A stretch of DNA of 64,000 nt, taken from Epichloe hybrida. Its lineage: Eukaryota; Ascomycota; Sordariomycetes; Hypocreales; Clavicipitaceae. Location of the stretch: positions 1 to 64,000 of the forward strand of contig JAFEKR010000080.1 in assembly GCA_019022495.1 (NCBI GenBank), in the 5' to 3' direction. A program made the translations under genes and the position numbers. A model generated the notes under the pieces. The model was not told where the DNA came from. It made no database searches and was given only the letters and a program-made list of their open reading frames with translations. This document shows positions 21,536-32,536 of the stretch, one piece after another. Each line of letters begins with the position of its first letter. The first letter of the stretch is position 1.

Positions 21536-24122
21536 AGCTTACTTGATATTGAGCTTCGGGGGAACTTAATACGTAATTAGGCAGCTTGAATATAAGCCAA
21601 TGACCTGGCAAAGCCTCGCAGCTCCGGCTTCAAGGTTGCGACGCGGTTGTCTCTTCCAGCCTTGCGCCTGCTCAGGGGGCGATGTCGCGTGTTGGCAGCT
21701 TGCAGAAGTTGTAGGTCTGCGCGACGAAATAAAATGATGGCGGGTGACAGAGGAAATTGCTACAGCGACTATCAGCAGCAGGGTGAAATATATGAAGGAG
21801 AATTGTAAGGTGACAAGTGATGCTGCAGGACATGAATGGGAGTCGATTTGTTCAAGTATACTCAAGTCTGTCTGGTACGGAGTACGGAGGGAGTATTCCG
21901 GTGCGGTCGGGTCTGTTGGCAGTGGGCACGGAAGCCAATTGGGGAAGGAGCTCATTTCTGGCAGAACCCTTGCCAGGGGGAAACCACTTGATCTGGCAGT
22001 CAAATAATCATGCTAACAGGAAGTGCCATCCATCTAGCGTTGTGTCGTTATTGTCTTTGCAAATGATGGAGAAAGAAGGGGGCGTATAGTGAGTGAGTGA
22101 GTGAGTGAGTGCGATGAAAATCGGAAAACCTTCAGTACTACCCCGTACGGCTTTTGGCATTCAGTGAAGCAAATAGTTCAAACATGGAAGCTGCTTCCCA
22201 GGCGAACCTCGTCCTAACCCCGCCCAACAACCGAGTGACAAGGCGCGCGTGTTGTCGATCTCAAGAAATCACCGCATCGCGATGAGGCCAGCTGCCTAAT
22301 TTTTGCCACCTCGGGAGTCGAGCATGAGTTGCCATTTAGATCTGTCAAGCTACCCGCTTCGAGGCAAGGAAGCCCAAATACAAGCCGGTTTTGAGCCGGG
22401 ATTGCATTCAGTATCCCACGAAATGTTACTTGGTAGGTTGTGCAAGGCGGAAGAGAGACTCGTGCATCGATTGCGTTTTCAAGTGCCACCAACTTGCAAC
22501 AAGAACAGTCTGATGGCTGCAGCAGAATGCGTTGTCGCCCAGCTGAATTATCCTCATTCGAGGAATGGATAGTCTCGTTGAAGGTTGGCAACATCGTCCC
22601 GCGACCGGATCTAAAGATGCGCATATGCCGCGAAACTCACCACAAGAGTCCTTTTGGATTCAGTTGAGCGTGTATCTGAATATTTGAATTTGTACCCAAC
22701 TCCTGGTGGGAATGGACACAACCTCATCATTCTATGCGGAGTTGATGGTGATCCATGGCGGATCCTTATGGATGGGTCGAAAGCCTTTCTAGAAAGAGAA
22801 GGCTCATGCACAAAAGAGGCAGACTGACAGTCTCTCCACATTGGGCACTGACACGGAGAGGCCGAGCCCGAGGTGCAAAATGCTGAAACAAGGTGTAATA
22901 CCCAAGCAGCCAGGGCACGAGGCACGAGATGAATTGGGCTGGGTTCTTTGGGGTCGGCAATGTCGAGATGGAGTGGGGCAACCGAGATGAGATGCGGCCT
23001 CGAGGAAGCAGCAGGCGGCCTGGTCCGGTGGCGCTTGACACAAAAGAGTCTTAGAGTCTTAGCAATGCGGAAGGGCCGCCCCGACGAGCTTGGAAGGAAG
23101 CACGGAGGAAGCCACCTGCCATAGTCCAGCACGTGGTATCGCGAAACTTGTTGATGAAAGCTGGAGTGAATTTGCGAAGCCAGAAGGCGAGCAAGCATCG
23201 TGTTTAGTGTATTTATTAGTACTGTGTACATATGTAGGAACCGCAGAGCAAAAGACTTCAAGTCCAAGGCTGAGAACCCATGTCGATAACCCTAGAAATA
23301 TGTATGCATGCACATGGATGGACCTCGATTGGCCAAGATCCACTCAGGCCTCCAAGAAACAACCCAATGGGCAGGCACAATTACGGAGTCAAAGCCCACG
23401 GTTGCAATGCCAGCCTGCCAGCCTGCCAGCCTGCCAGCCTCCTTTGTCATGACGGGTTGCGGCCGAGTACTCCGTATGGAGTAATAAAGAATAGTACATA
23501 ATGGCCACATCAGGTGTCGCTCCCACGTCCTCAGATTTCAGATGAAGCAACATCCAAACCTTGAAGCTCCTTGCAGGTCATCTGCCACCTCTCGACTTCC
23601 CGTCAAGTGTACATCGGCAACGGGCTCTCTCAGCAAGTGTCCAGACTCAACGGTCACGCGCAGAGAGCATCAAGCAGTTCGTCTACGGAGTACTGCGCAG
23701 AGCAGAGCCACTGCTGCTCATCTGCCGTTCGCTCTGGGCAACCTTGGCACCTGGAACAACCCACCTGCCACCTGCCACCTGCCACCTGCCACCAACCACC
23801 AGCCAGACCAATAATAACCAATAATACCGCCATCCGCCGCCCACCACTGGTCAGTCCAGCGGGGCTTGACCCGTCAACGTCATCGCCCCATCACGGTTGC
23901 TTCTGCGCACTGCCCGCTTTTTGCTTTGCTGCTTGGCTTGGCTTTGTCCACTTTACCCTTTGGTTTCATCCCACACAAAGCCAGTTATTCTCTTCATCGC
24001 TTGCTCTTTCATCTTTGCCACAGATTCAGCTGCGTATCGCTCTCAGCGACTGCTTCACACTTTCTTTCCATCTCTCTCCTACGCAAGTCCGACCATCATC
24101 TACGCAGTACACAGCCGTCATT
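21536..24122. other. Long intergenic region between divergent genes
   Basis: This is the upstream region of both the LRR gene (-) and the DUF8035-type gene (+). It contains a GTGA array (22089-22111), a CCAGCCTG array (about 23411-23442), a CCACCTGC array (about 23759-23791) and three copies of the TACGGAGTA 9-mer (21876, 23468, 23684). The last ~250 bp before 24123 are CT-rich leader-like sequence. The open frames at 22611-23267 (-) and 23571 (+) have biased, non-protein-like composition and I do not call them. Confidence 0.6.
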
Positions 24123-25730
24123 ATGGGAAGTGAACGCTGGGACCGTGACCGCGCCTATGAGCGAGACCGGTTCGAGGAAGATAGATACTACCCGAGGGGT
24201 AGTGGTCGTGGCCGAGAACATTCAGAAGAACGTTTTGACCGTCGTCGGTATTACGATGATGACTATGTGCGCGACCGACGGTATTATGGTGAAGAACCTC
24301 GATTTGAGCCGAGACAAGAGCCTGCTCGGCAGCCAGAATTTGATCGCCGAGTCGTCATGGAGAAAGAGAGGGATCGAGAATATTATCGAAATTCCTCTCC
24401 TCGTCGACCATCATTTTTGCGGCGACAGTCTTCACTCGATACGTATAATCGCCGCCCCCTTAGATCTGTATTCGATCAACGTGAAGAATATCCGCCCCCG
24501 GCTCGACGTGAGGACATGTATAGAGATGATTATCGTGCTCCCCCTTATACCCCGATCCCGCTGCCCAAGGCTCGCGGACTCCCTCCTCCCGGACGCCGCG
24601 AGGACCGCCTCTACGACGATTACCGCCCTTCAGAGCCGGATTACCCCCTGGATGATGATTACAGGCAGATGCCTGAAAGAGTGAGAGAGCGAGAAATTAT
24701 AAGAGAACGCGACAGGCGTGATAGGAGCAGGGAATCCCGAGCCACCAGAACCCACACAGATCGCAGCAGTTCCCGGTCCTCCTCAAGCAGCGAATCCTCG
24801 AGCAGCGCAGGAGGTACAACTGTTCACAGCGAGTATCCGAAAAAGGGAAAGACCAAGATTCCAGTACGATTGGTCTCTAAACGAGCTCTTATTGATCTTG
24901 GATATCCTTATGTTGAAGAGGTAAGGGCGGCCACATGAACGACAACACCACACAGTGGAGGTAGAGGTGCTAACACTTCCCCCCCCCTCGATCCAGGAAA
25001 ACACAGTCATCGTCCAAAAAGCTTTGGGTCAAGAAAATATTGACGAGTTACTTAAGCTGAGTGACGAGTACAACAGAGGTCAGTTCTGCTCTTGCGCATC
25101 TCACTGCATAACGAAAATCCTAATATGCTTTTAGTGGACGAAGAAGTTGCCAACGCTCGCTCATCTGCTGGCAACGTAGTTGAGGAGCGTAATGAAGAGA
25201 GACGGAGAGAGACTGGCCGGTCTCCAGCTCCTCCTCCTCCACCACCCCCTCCCGTCGTGGTTCCCGCCCCGGCCCCTCCTCCCGTCGTGGTTCCTCCTCC
25301 CGCTCCGGCGCCGGGACCCGTCGTCGTGGAAGCTGCCCCCCGTGCCACCGAAACCGTGGAATATGTCGACAAGACTGTCATCCGTGAATCATCCCCCACT
25401 CGATCATCTAGCAGCTGGGACTCCGGTCATCATCGTCATCGCCATCATCATCACCACGATGAAGGAGCGCTTGTTATGGTGCCTCGTTCACGGTCGCGAT
25501 CCCGAAGTCGCCGAGATATTCGCGCTGAAATCAAGGCGCTGGAGCGACAGTTGGTACATCGACCTCGAGGTGAGGTTGAAAGAGAAGTTGTCCGCACCGA
25601 GAGACTGCCGAACGGCGAGTTGGTCGTCTATGAAGAGGAGGTGGAACGGACAGTGGCCCGACCCAAGCCCCCGAGGATCGAGAAGGACAAGAAAGGTAGG
25701 ATGTCCATCAGCGTACCAAAGTACCGATGA
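24123..25730 (+). CDS. DUF8035-type Arg/Asp/Ser-rich fungal protein, two introns
   Basis: Exons 24123-24920, 24997-25078 and 25135-25730 give 491 aa. Intron 1 (76 nt) begins GTAAGG and has a CTAAC branch site; intron 2 (56 nt) begins GTCAGT. Residues 1-230 are extremely charged with RD/RE/RY/DY repeats, RS-domain-like at the end (RSSSRSSSSSESSSS). A compact conserved segment follows across the first intron: KIPVRLVSKRALIDLGYPYV joined to ENTVIVQKALGQENIDELLK, which I recognise as the core of the fungal DUF8035 family. Then come a polyproline/valine stretch, a His-rich patch, an RSRSRSRRDIRAEIKALERQ helix and a basic C-terminus. Low complexity and RS dipeptides suggest a nuclear, perhaps RNA-associated protein, but no biochemical role is known to me. 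The start is the first ATG after a CT-rich leader (ACAGCCGTCATTATG). Confidence 0.88.
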
Positions 25731-26695
25731 AGGTGTGCACATTCATCGTAACTTGCGCTTGTCGCTGTACCGACCGGTGGCTGATGAGATGCCGCGCAGG
25801 ACCTCCCCCAGCTCTCGTTCGAGCGATGCTGAGTACCCTCACATAAAGGACAAGCAAGGCGTGCGAAGCAAGGCGTGCGCCACGCAAAGGAAGACTGGGG
25901 AGGGCTGTGCGATGTCACTGCAGCGTTTTTGGTTCTGCACTGACCAGGACGGCTTCAAGGCGCACGTCGTCGGCAAAGAATCAGCATCAGGAGAACTCCT
26001 AAAGGATAAAACTGGACGGAATGACAATGCAAGAGTTGGGAGAATATTCAGGCTATGACGTTACGACCATGTACTGATTTTTTTTTATCATAAGTATTCA
26101 ACTGAAACAATAGACATTTACTGCTGTGAGATTCGTGCGGGAACATGTGTGTCTATCACATGGACACGCGGAAATGGTGATGGGCATGAGGACGTGTCTG
26201 AGCTACACCTACTGTATCAGCCAAACGACAGCCACTAGTTAGACGACGACCTTTGGGCGCGGTTTTATAAACTTGGAAATGGTTTGTCTTGACCCGAGAT
26301 TCATAACTTGACATGGTCATGATGGAGTCGTGATATTTCCAAGGATCCTTTGCCTCATTTTGAAGGTTTAAACGACAGGGGGTTTCGCCCCGCAGGTCGC
26401 CCGCGACAATCATGGACTCACTCATACTCGGTACGAATTACACGTCCATCATGTCCAGCACAGATCCGCCCTGCCATCCGGATATCCCTCCGCTCCCAAT
26501 GATTCGTTTACACATGGTAGTGTGCAAAAGGTTTGAGAACCGCCAGCTGTTGGCATCAAATGAAGCCCATTCATTCATCGATCGCGCAACCCCGAAATAT
26601 ATGCACCCCGCAAACCCAACCAACCAGCAGCATGTCTCCATCCAATCCGTATAAGCGGAACAGTTGCTCCTAAGAAGAACGGTAGAACGGGGGCT
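25731..26695. other. Convergent 3' regions, no gene seen
   Basis: Between the stop codons of the DUF8035-type gene (+) and the 88-aa membrane protein (-). Short frames on both strands lack protein-like composition. Confidence 0.55.
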
Positions 26696-27039
26696 CTACT
26701 GCGTCTTCTTGCCAGCCACGGCCCGTCTGCTGCCTGCCGAGTAGCGCAGGTAGGCGAAGACGAGCAATCCGCCGACGGCCAGAGCGATGAAATTGCCTGG
26801 AGACGGACAGGACAAGCTTGATCAGCCACCAGCGGAGCACGCAGGACGGGGGATCGATCGTGGTGATACGTACTCGCGACAAACTTGGTCACGCCGCTCG
26901 TCAGGTGCACCGCCTGCGAGATGAGGTCCTGCACCACGTCGACGATGCAGACGATGACGCCCTGCAGGATGGCGAGGAGCGACGCGAACAGGTCGTAGAT
27001 GGACGTGAAGATTCCGGACACGCCTGACGTGATTGACAT
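26696..27039 (-). CDS. 88-residue two-TM membrane protein, one intron
   Basis: Not visible as one open frame. Exon 1 runs from the ATG at 27039 to 26874, the intron (26873-26797, 77 nt) starts GTACGT and ends CAG, and exon 2 runs to the TAG at 26696. The joined product is 88 aa. Hydrophobic residues 15-36 (YDLFASLLAILQGVIVCIVD) and 57-73 (FIALAVGGLLVFAYLRY) predict two membrane segments, separated by an amphipathic stretch (VQDLISQAVHLTSGV) and followed by a basic tail (RRAVAGKKTQ). An in-frame ATG at 27063 would add eight residues. A TATAAAAA box lies about 115 bp upstream and an 11-bp tandem repeat covers the likely transcription start. Short fungal membrane proteins of this kind are common but uncharacterised; the function is unknown. 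Confidence 0.75.
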
Positions 27040-27091
27040 GGTGAGCGGGAGAAATATGCGCAAGGCGGACTTGTAGATGTTGGCGCGTCTA

Positions 27092-27132
27092 CCTACGGGA
27101 GTCCTACGGGAGCCCTACGGGAGCCCTACGGG
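27092..27132. repeat. 11-bp tandem repeat (CCTACGGGAG) in a leader
   Basis: Three full CCTACGGGAG units with an 11-bp period plus a partial fourth, 19-60 bp downstream (on the minus strand) of the TATA box of the 88-aa gene, that is in its transcription start or 5' leader region. Confidence 0.8.
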
Positions 27133-27150
27133 TCAAGGTCTACACGGGGC

Positions 27151-27158
27151 TTTTTATA
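27151..27158 (-). promoter_or_regulatory. TATA box of the 88-aa membrane-protein gene
   Basis: TATAAAAA on the minus strand about 115 nt upstream of the ATG at 27039. Confidence 0.6.
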
Positions 27159-27459
27159 CACGCCTGTCTTCGCGGGGGCCGGGCGCGAAACAAGAAATGG
27201 TGACGTGGTTGAACTGAGGGAGATGGAGGAGGGATTCAAGGAATTTGGCAGAGGTGGAGGGTGACGTCACGGTTTCATGGCGCCGTACGGATCCGTACCG
27301 TGTAATGCGTTGAAGGGGTGGAGTACGAAAGGGCGCAATTCCGTTGCGTTTATTTGAATTCCAACATGTCGAATCCAGGGGCCTTTTTTTTTCCTGCTCT
27401 ATACAATTCATGAAGCGCAGCGCATTTTCCCTCCTACTTCCCACGCTTCATTGGTTACT

Positions 27460-28204
27460 CTATTCCACATCTTCCGAGAACTCCGGTGGTGCAACATAGG
27501 GGCCTGCTTCTCCCATGGTGCCCGCGACATATCTATCGCGGATGCGTCAGTCAATCAAGCATGCTCTCGTCGTGAACAGGAGCTGGCGAGAATATACTTT
27601 GTGTGACTGCCCCGGGCAGCCAGTTGGCCCTTGCTATTGGTAAACGTTACTGTCGTATAGGCAAGCGTTTTGCCAACTAGATGATTCGTCAGCTAACGAG
27701 TAACTCTTGAAGGGGCAACTCGGCGACGATATAACCCACTCTTGTCGCAAGTAGCCGTTCCTCCAAGGACATCGCCGGGTCTCCCGCCAGGAGAGAGATA
27801 CGTCACTGCACGGCAGTCAACCACTGTTCCATCCCACCAGGCTGCTTGATCGAGTCAGAGACGTAATTTACCGTTCAGGTCCGTGGACACACCCGTTGCA
27901 TAACGTCCCGTAGATGCCACGGCCAGCGAGCCCCCCAGGTCAACGAGACTGGCTAGCGTGCCGCCATGAATGATGTTGAGACGGTTCTGTTCACATGTTG
28001 GTCAGGTAGGTAAAATTCGAGGAAGGACGGCGGGGAGAAAGCACAAACCGTGTGATCTTTATGGATGTCAAGCTCGAACTTGACGCGGCCGGCTTCAGCG
28101 CTTAGTAATCTGAACTTGAAGTCGGTCAGCGATTGAAGTGGGTTGCTCGCCGCTCGGCTCAGTCTTGTCGATGCATACGTTTTTTGGGCCAAGAAGTCTT
28201 TCAT
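27460..28204 (-). CDS. Hotdog-fold thioesterase (ACOT13/PaaI-like), at least five exons
   Basis: Supported exons on the minus strand are 28204-28049, 27986-27872, 27805-27740, 27676-27598 and 27532-27460, with introns of 62, 66, 63 and 65 nt, all GT...AG and all joining in frame to the TAG at 27460. The product contains AGRVKFELDIHKDHT, the hotdog signature NRLNIIHGGTLASLVDLGGS with the conserved Asp, then STGRYATGVSTDLN, VTYLSPGGRPGD, and GKTLAYTTVTFTNSKGQLAA followed by RGSHTKY. This matches small acyl-CoA thioesterases that hydrolyse fatty acyl-CoA to fatty acid and CoA. The true N-terminus is less certain: one or two upstream exons are possible, since a CTAAC branch site and CAG acceptor precede a VMRSFMAES-coding stretch near 28340, and an ATG at 28437 begins MAKKLSATAFTKA. 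Divergent from TFB2. Confidence 0.85.
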
Positions 28205-28437
28205 TCAAAGAAGAAAGAGAACAACATTGGAACAACCGTCAGTATGCCATTTGCACTCTTTCTATGGTGTGGCGTGCGATGGATAGTAAATTGACCTTGG
28301 CTCGAGACCTGATTCGGCCATGAAAGACCTCATCACCTGGCTGGGTGTTAGCGAGGCAGTTGCACTGCAGGAGGTAAGGGGCCTGGCGGGGAACCAACAG
28401 CTTTTGTGAAGGCCGTGGCCGATAGTTTCTTGGCCAT

Positions 28438-28824
28438 TGCGGAAGTTGTGGGATTTACAAAAAAATTAAAAAAAAATAATTGAAAATAATGCTGGGTTCC
28501 TAGGGAGAACGATGGGTCGGCTGTGATACAGATGAACGGATGGGCGTGGTGGTTGGTTGGTTGGTGGAAATCTCAATGGAATTGTCGCACGGCCCGACCG
28601 TCGCCCGATTTCCAAGGCTCCAACTTCCCCAGGAATTAGAGATGAGATCCACCATCAACTTCAAACGTCAATTCGTCCCCTCATCATCGTGACCCAACGA
28701 CCCAACGTATTACTTTTTTACTCAACTATACATACCCGACCGGCAGACCACCGCAACCTCGACTTATAATGATATAGCTACAGAACAATCACCTTGCCTA
28801 CGACGGATTGGTCGCTCCGCCAAA
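28438..28824. promoter_or_regulatory. Divergent promoter region, thioesterase (-) and TFB2 (+)
   Basis: About 390-620 bp separate the two starts, depending on which thioesterase start is right. It holds an A-rich tract at 28459-28486 and a TGGTTGGT repeat (about 28551-28564). No other gene seen. Confidence 0.5.
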
Positions 28825-30548
28825 ATGTCCGTCACCCCCGCGCCGTCGCTGCAGCTCGCAGACTATCTCGAGAAGCTACCTGGCACTACCTTTAGGAAGC
28901 TGTACCAGCAGCCCTCGACGGCGTTTGCCGTATTCCGGCGCATGCTCCCGCATTTAGGTACATCTATTGTGACTATGCCATGTTTTCAACACCAAAGACG
29001 GCGAGAGAGAGAAAAAGAAAAAAAGACTAACACGAGTGTCTGTTTGTCCGTTGTCCAGCAAAAACCCTGGTCATGCGCATCCTGTACATGCCCAAGCCCA
29101 TGCTTCTCAGCGACCTTGACGTGTGGGTGAAGCCAGACGCGAAAAGGTAACTTGACAACGTTTATACTCTCTGCGCCGTTGATGCGACGCATCATGTGCA
29201 ACAAGTCGTGTTTCTAACAGGGCAACAACGAAAACCCGACAGGCAACGAGACAGTGCGATTACGACCCTCAAAGGTCTACACATCATCCAGATATCGGTT
29301 CCGTCGAAAGAAAAGCCACAGGAAATGCAGCTCACCTTGAACTTCAAGAACTCGCTGCGACTAGCCCTTACCGGTGGCGGCGAACACAACTCGTTTGGCG
29401 TGCCGTCTACACTCGTAGTTCCACCCGAGATCGACCTACCCTTTCTGGATCGATACGCGCGGAAGAAGTGGGAGGACATCCTGCACTTTGTCGTTTCTAG
29501 CGTCGGCTACAAGAGCACGGGAGATGTGGCCGGGCCGAACAAGAGCGTCAAGGAGATTCTAATCGCGGGGCGGCTGGTGGACAGACGATCCAACGGGAGC
29601 ATCGGCATCACACAGGCCGGCTTCACCTTCTTGCTGCAAGAACCGAATGCGCAGGTGTGGACACTACTCCTCCTATGGCTCGAGGCCAGCGAGACCAACA
29701 AAGCCGCGGGCCCCGAAACAGTCGACATGCTCTCCTTTCTCTTCGTCCTGGCCAGTCTGGAACTTGGCCGCGCTTACGACACGAACGCGCTCACTGAGCG
29801 GCGCAAGAACATGCTCCCGTCTCTTCTGGACTTTGGTCTCATCTACATCCCCCAGCACAAGCGGTCCATGTTCTTCCCCACGCGACTCGCCACGACACTC
29901 ACCAGCGGAGGGAGCAGCCTCCGCTCCATTAGCGAGGGTGTCGCCGCCGCCACGGCCGCCGCTCTGGGACCCTCCTCTTCTGCAACCGCCTCCAACGGCG
30001 GCGGCAGCAGCAGCGGCGGCGGCGGCGGCGGCGGACCTCTCGGCTCATCTGGGGACGGCAGAGGCAGCGTCATTGTCGAAACCAACTACCGCGTCTACGC
30101 ATACACGCAGTCCACGCTGCAGATTGCCGTCCTCGCCCTCTTCTGCAAGCTCAACATGCGGTTCCCCGACATGGTCGCCGGCCGCGTGACCCGCACCTCG
30201 ATCCGCCAAGCCATCAACTTTGGCATCACCGCCGACCAAATCATCTCGTACATGTCCGCCCACGCCCACGAGCAAATGTACCGCACCGCCGCCATGACCA
30301 ACAAGCCCGTCCTGCCCCCCACAGTGGTCGACCAGATCCGTCTATGGCAGCTGGAGAACGAGCGCATGAAAACGACGGGGGGCTTCCTTTTCCGCGACTT
30401 TGAAGACCACAAGGAGTTCGTGGACACGGCGCGGTTTGCCGAGGAGATTGGCGTTTTGGTCTGGAGGAGTGACAAGTCGGGCATGTTTTTTGCAAACAAG
30501 TACGAACAGATTAGGGATTACTTGAAGAGCAGGAAACGGTTCGAGTAA
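28825..30548 (+). CDS. TFB2: TFIIH core subunit Tfb2 (p52 homologue), two introns
   Basis: Exons 28825-28957, 29059-29146 and 29243-30548 give 508 aa. Introns are 101 nt (28958-29058) and 96 nt (29147-29242). The second acceptor is the CAG ending at 29242, not the one about 20 nt earlier, because only it keeps AKR-QRDSAITTLKGLHI in frame. Tfb2 is a structural subunit of the TFIIH core, anchors and stimulates the XPB helicase, and acts in transcription initiation and nucleotide-excision repair in the nucleus. Recognisable segments are DYLEKLPGTTFRKLYQQPST, MRILYMPKPMLLSDLDVWVK, FLDRYARKKWEDILHFVV, GFTFLLQEPNAQVWTLLL, FCKLNMRFPDMVAGRVTRTS and the C-terminal XPB/Tfb5-binding part ending FANKYEQIRDYLKSRKRFE. 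A disordered Ser/Ala/Gly-rich insert (about 40-50 residues, encoded around 29905-30075) interrupts the middle of the protein. Confidence 0.95.
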
Positions 30549-31210
30549 GCATTTATTGGGGATGGAGCCAAGGAATGAAGAGGGTTTTTGAAAAAAAAAA
30601 AAAAAAAAAAAAAAAAAAGACAGTGTCACCATGACAAACATCTTCACGGGGACCTTGAGCATGCATTTTATTTGGGGAAAAACGACGGCGTTGGGCGACT
30701 TTGGGTAAGGAGATTGATACCTAGGTAGAGAGTTCCGGATGGAACGAGACACGGTCCATGTACAAGAATGAAACGAAAAAAGGGTCAAGAAGGTCTTGGC
30801 TGCCTCCCTTTGAAAGTCCGTGAATACCTAAGGCTATACTCGGCACGAGCAAACTCAACCATGGGAAAGAAAGCAACATGCTGCCTCGCCAACAGGGTTC
30901 TTCATCTTCTCTCCAAAACCTGAAACACGGTCTCCAATAATCATAAACAATTCATGCCGGGAGTCCATCAAACAAACAGTGCCAAAAGGGGCAAAAGCCA
31001 ACAGTCTCCAACTAGTTTCTTATAATAAGAGTGAGCCGGGCCCATCATGCAATTATATCGCCGAAAGGGTGCTGATTACGAAGACAACAAGCCAAACACA
31101 AACACGGCGACAACCCAATGTCATTCATACAAAAAAAAAACAGCCAAGAAAAGGGGAAAGGAGAGGGAAGAAAAAGAAAGAAAGAAGAAAAAAGGAAAAA
31201 AAGCTCATAT
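30549..31210. other. Convergent 3' regions with a long A-run
   Basis: Between TFB2 (+) and the 441-aa gene (-). An uninterrupted A-run of about 27 nt lies near 30592-30618, just beyond the TFB2 stop, and purine-rich sequence at 31130-31205. No gene seen. Confidence 0.55.
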
Positions 31211-32536
31211 TCAACACACAGCTACTCCGCGACTTGAAGCGAGTTTGATGGCAAACGCACCACGTACAGGACTGGGCATTTCCTTCACCTTTATACCTTG
31301 TCTTTCGATACTCTTAAGTCGACTACCCACACTACCGAGAAGCATATTTTTTCGATCTGTGTTATGCATTTTTCCTTCCATGGAAAGCAATTTAGGGCAG
31401 CCGAGACGACGTGCATACGCCTGCTGCCATGATCGCAGCGATTTCTTGGCCTCGGTTGTGCTGCAAAGCGAGTCAAGGTGACTAAAGATGCGACAGCACC
31501 TTGCATCGTCCTGTTCGTCAAGTCGCCGTCTGGGATTGTAAGTGATTGTTGTCAGGGCAGATGTCGTATTTGAAGGGGCGAGATATGTCAATCTATTGCG
31601 AGATGTTGTGGTGAGAGATTGGCGGCCCAACGCCGCAAGCTTTGGCTCTCGCCACTGCTTGTCAACTCGGGATGAATATAGCGAAAGACAGTCGTCGTCG
31701 AGGTTCTCGGACAGGAACCGGTCTTGCAATGCCATGAATCGGCCGGACCAGTACTCTGAGCTTTGAGCAGTGTCGATGTACCTGACATCGGGCTGAGGGG
31801 TGGCCGGATTTGAAGCAGGAGCAGCATGGGAGGTGGGAGTTGGAGTTGTCTCAGACGATGACGATGACGATGTCAAGGGACTGGATGCCGAGTTGCTTTC
31901 CTTGGCGATCGATGGGGTTTTCCTGGGCGTCATCTTGTTCTCGAAACCAGAGTTCCTGACCGCCGCTAAGCTCGGTCGAGAGAAGGACTTCTTGAGCCCG
32001 TGCAGGACCGTCATGGTCCTCGATCTCGGCAATTTACCCCCCATCTTTTGTGAGTCGTATGGCTTCACGCCTTGGTCCCCCCTGACTCCGAGAGGAGTGA
32101 CGTTCTCATCATCTTCGACAGGACTGGTCCGGGCCACCAATGTATATCTTGAAGGCTGCTTCAGAAGCGACCTCGTCGAGAGAGATAAAAGCGCTGGCCG
32201 TCTGCTGAAAGTTCCCTTCGATCCCTTGGTAGATTGTATGTGAGTAACGGCATTGATGTTGGACTCTGCCACAATGGGGCTCGTAGACGGCACCGCCGTG
32301 CTCAAGAAACTAGCAGATATGCGCCTCGATCGCCGAGACGCGACTGACACCGTAGGGGTCGCAGGAGCAGATTCACAGTCTTCGATGCTGTCTACCAGTT
32401 CAAAACCCTCGCTTCGTACAAGGTCTGGACCACGTGAAGTCTTCACAGGGCCCAACGGTGCCGAAATGAGTGGTCGTTGTAGTGGACGTTTGGGCATGGG
32501 TGCAGCACGAGGTGACATCCCTGTGAATGTCTCCAA
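31211..32536 (-). CDS. Ser/Thr/Arg-rich fungal protein of unknown function
   Basis: A 441-codon intronless frame. Residues 1-245 are disordered (Ser, Thr, Pro, Arg) with many basic-Ser phosphorylation-like sites. An ordered segment begins around 250: SSEYWSGRFMALQDRFLSEN, then DDDCLSLYSSRVDKQWREPK, a second Ser/Thr stretch, and a cysteine-containing helical region with RRLDEQDDARCCRIFSHLDS and AKKSLRSWQQAYARRLGCPK. The EYWSGRFMALQDRF block is a sequence type I associate with uncharacterised filamentous-fungal proteins. There is no TM segment, signal peptide or catalytic motif. Coding is well supported; the role is unknown. Confidence 0.82.
   Translation of the reverse strand: METFTGMSPRAAPMPKRPLQRPLISAPLGPVKTSRGPDLVRSEGFELVDSIEDCESAPATPTVSVASRRSRRISASFLSTAVPSTSPIVAESNINAVTHIQSTKGSKGTFSRRPALLSLSTRSLLKQPSRYTLVARTSPVEDDENVTPLGVRGDQGVKPYDSQKMGGKLPRSRTMTVLHGLKKSFSRPSLAAVRNSGFENKMTPRKTPSIAKESNSASSPLTSSSSSSETTPTPTSHAAPASNPATPQPDVRYIDTAQSSEYWSGRFMALQDRFLSENLDDDCLSLYSSRVDKQWREPKLAALGRQSLTTTSRNRLTYLAPSNTTSALTTITYNPRRRLDEQDDARCCRIFSHLDSLCSTTEAKKSLRSWQQAYARRLGCPKLLSMEGKMHNTDRKNMLLGSVGSRLKSIERQGIKVKEMPSPVRGAFAIKLASSRGVAVC

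Noticed and set aside
22611..23267. 218-codon minus-strand frame
   Set aside because: No recognisable segment, rich in Ser/Pro/Arg/His from chance; lies in a promoter-like region between divergent genes.
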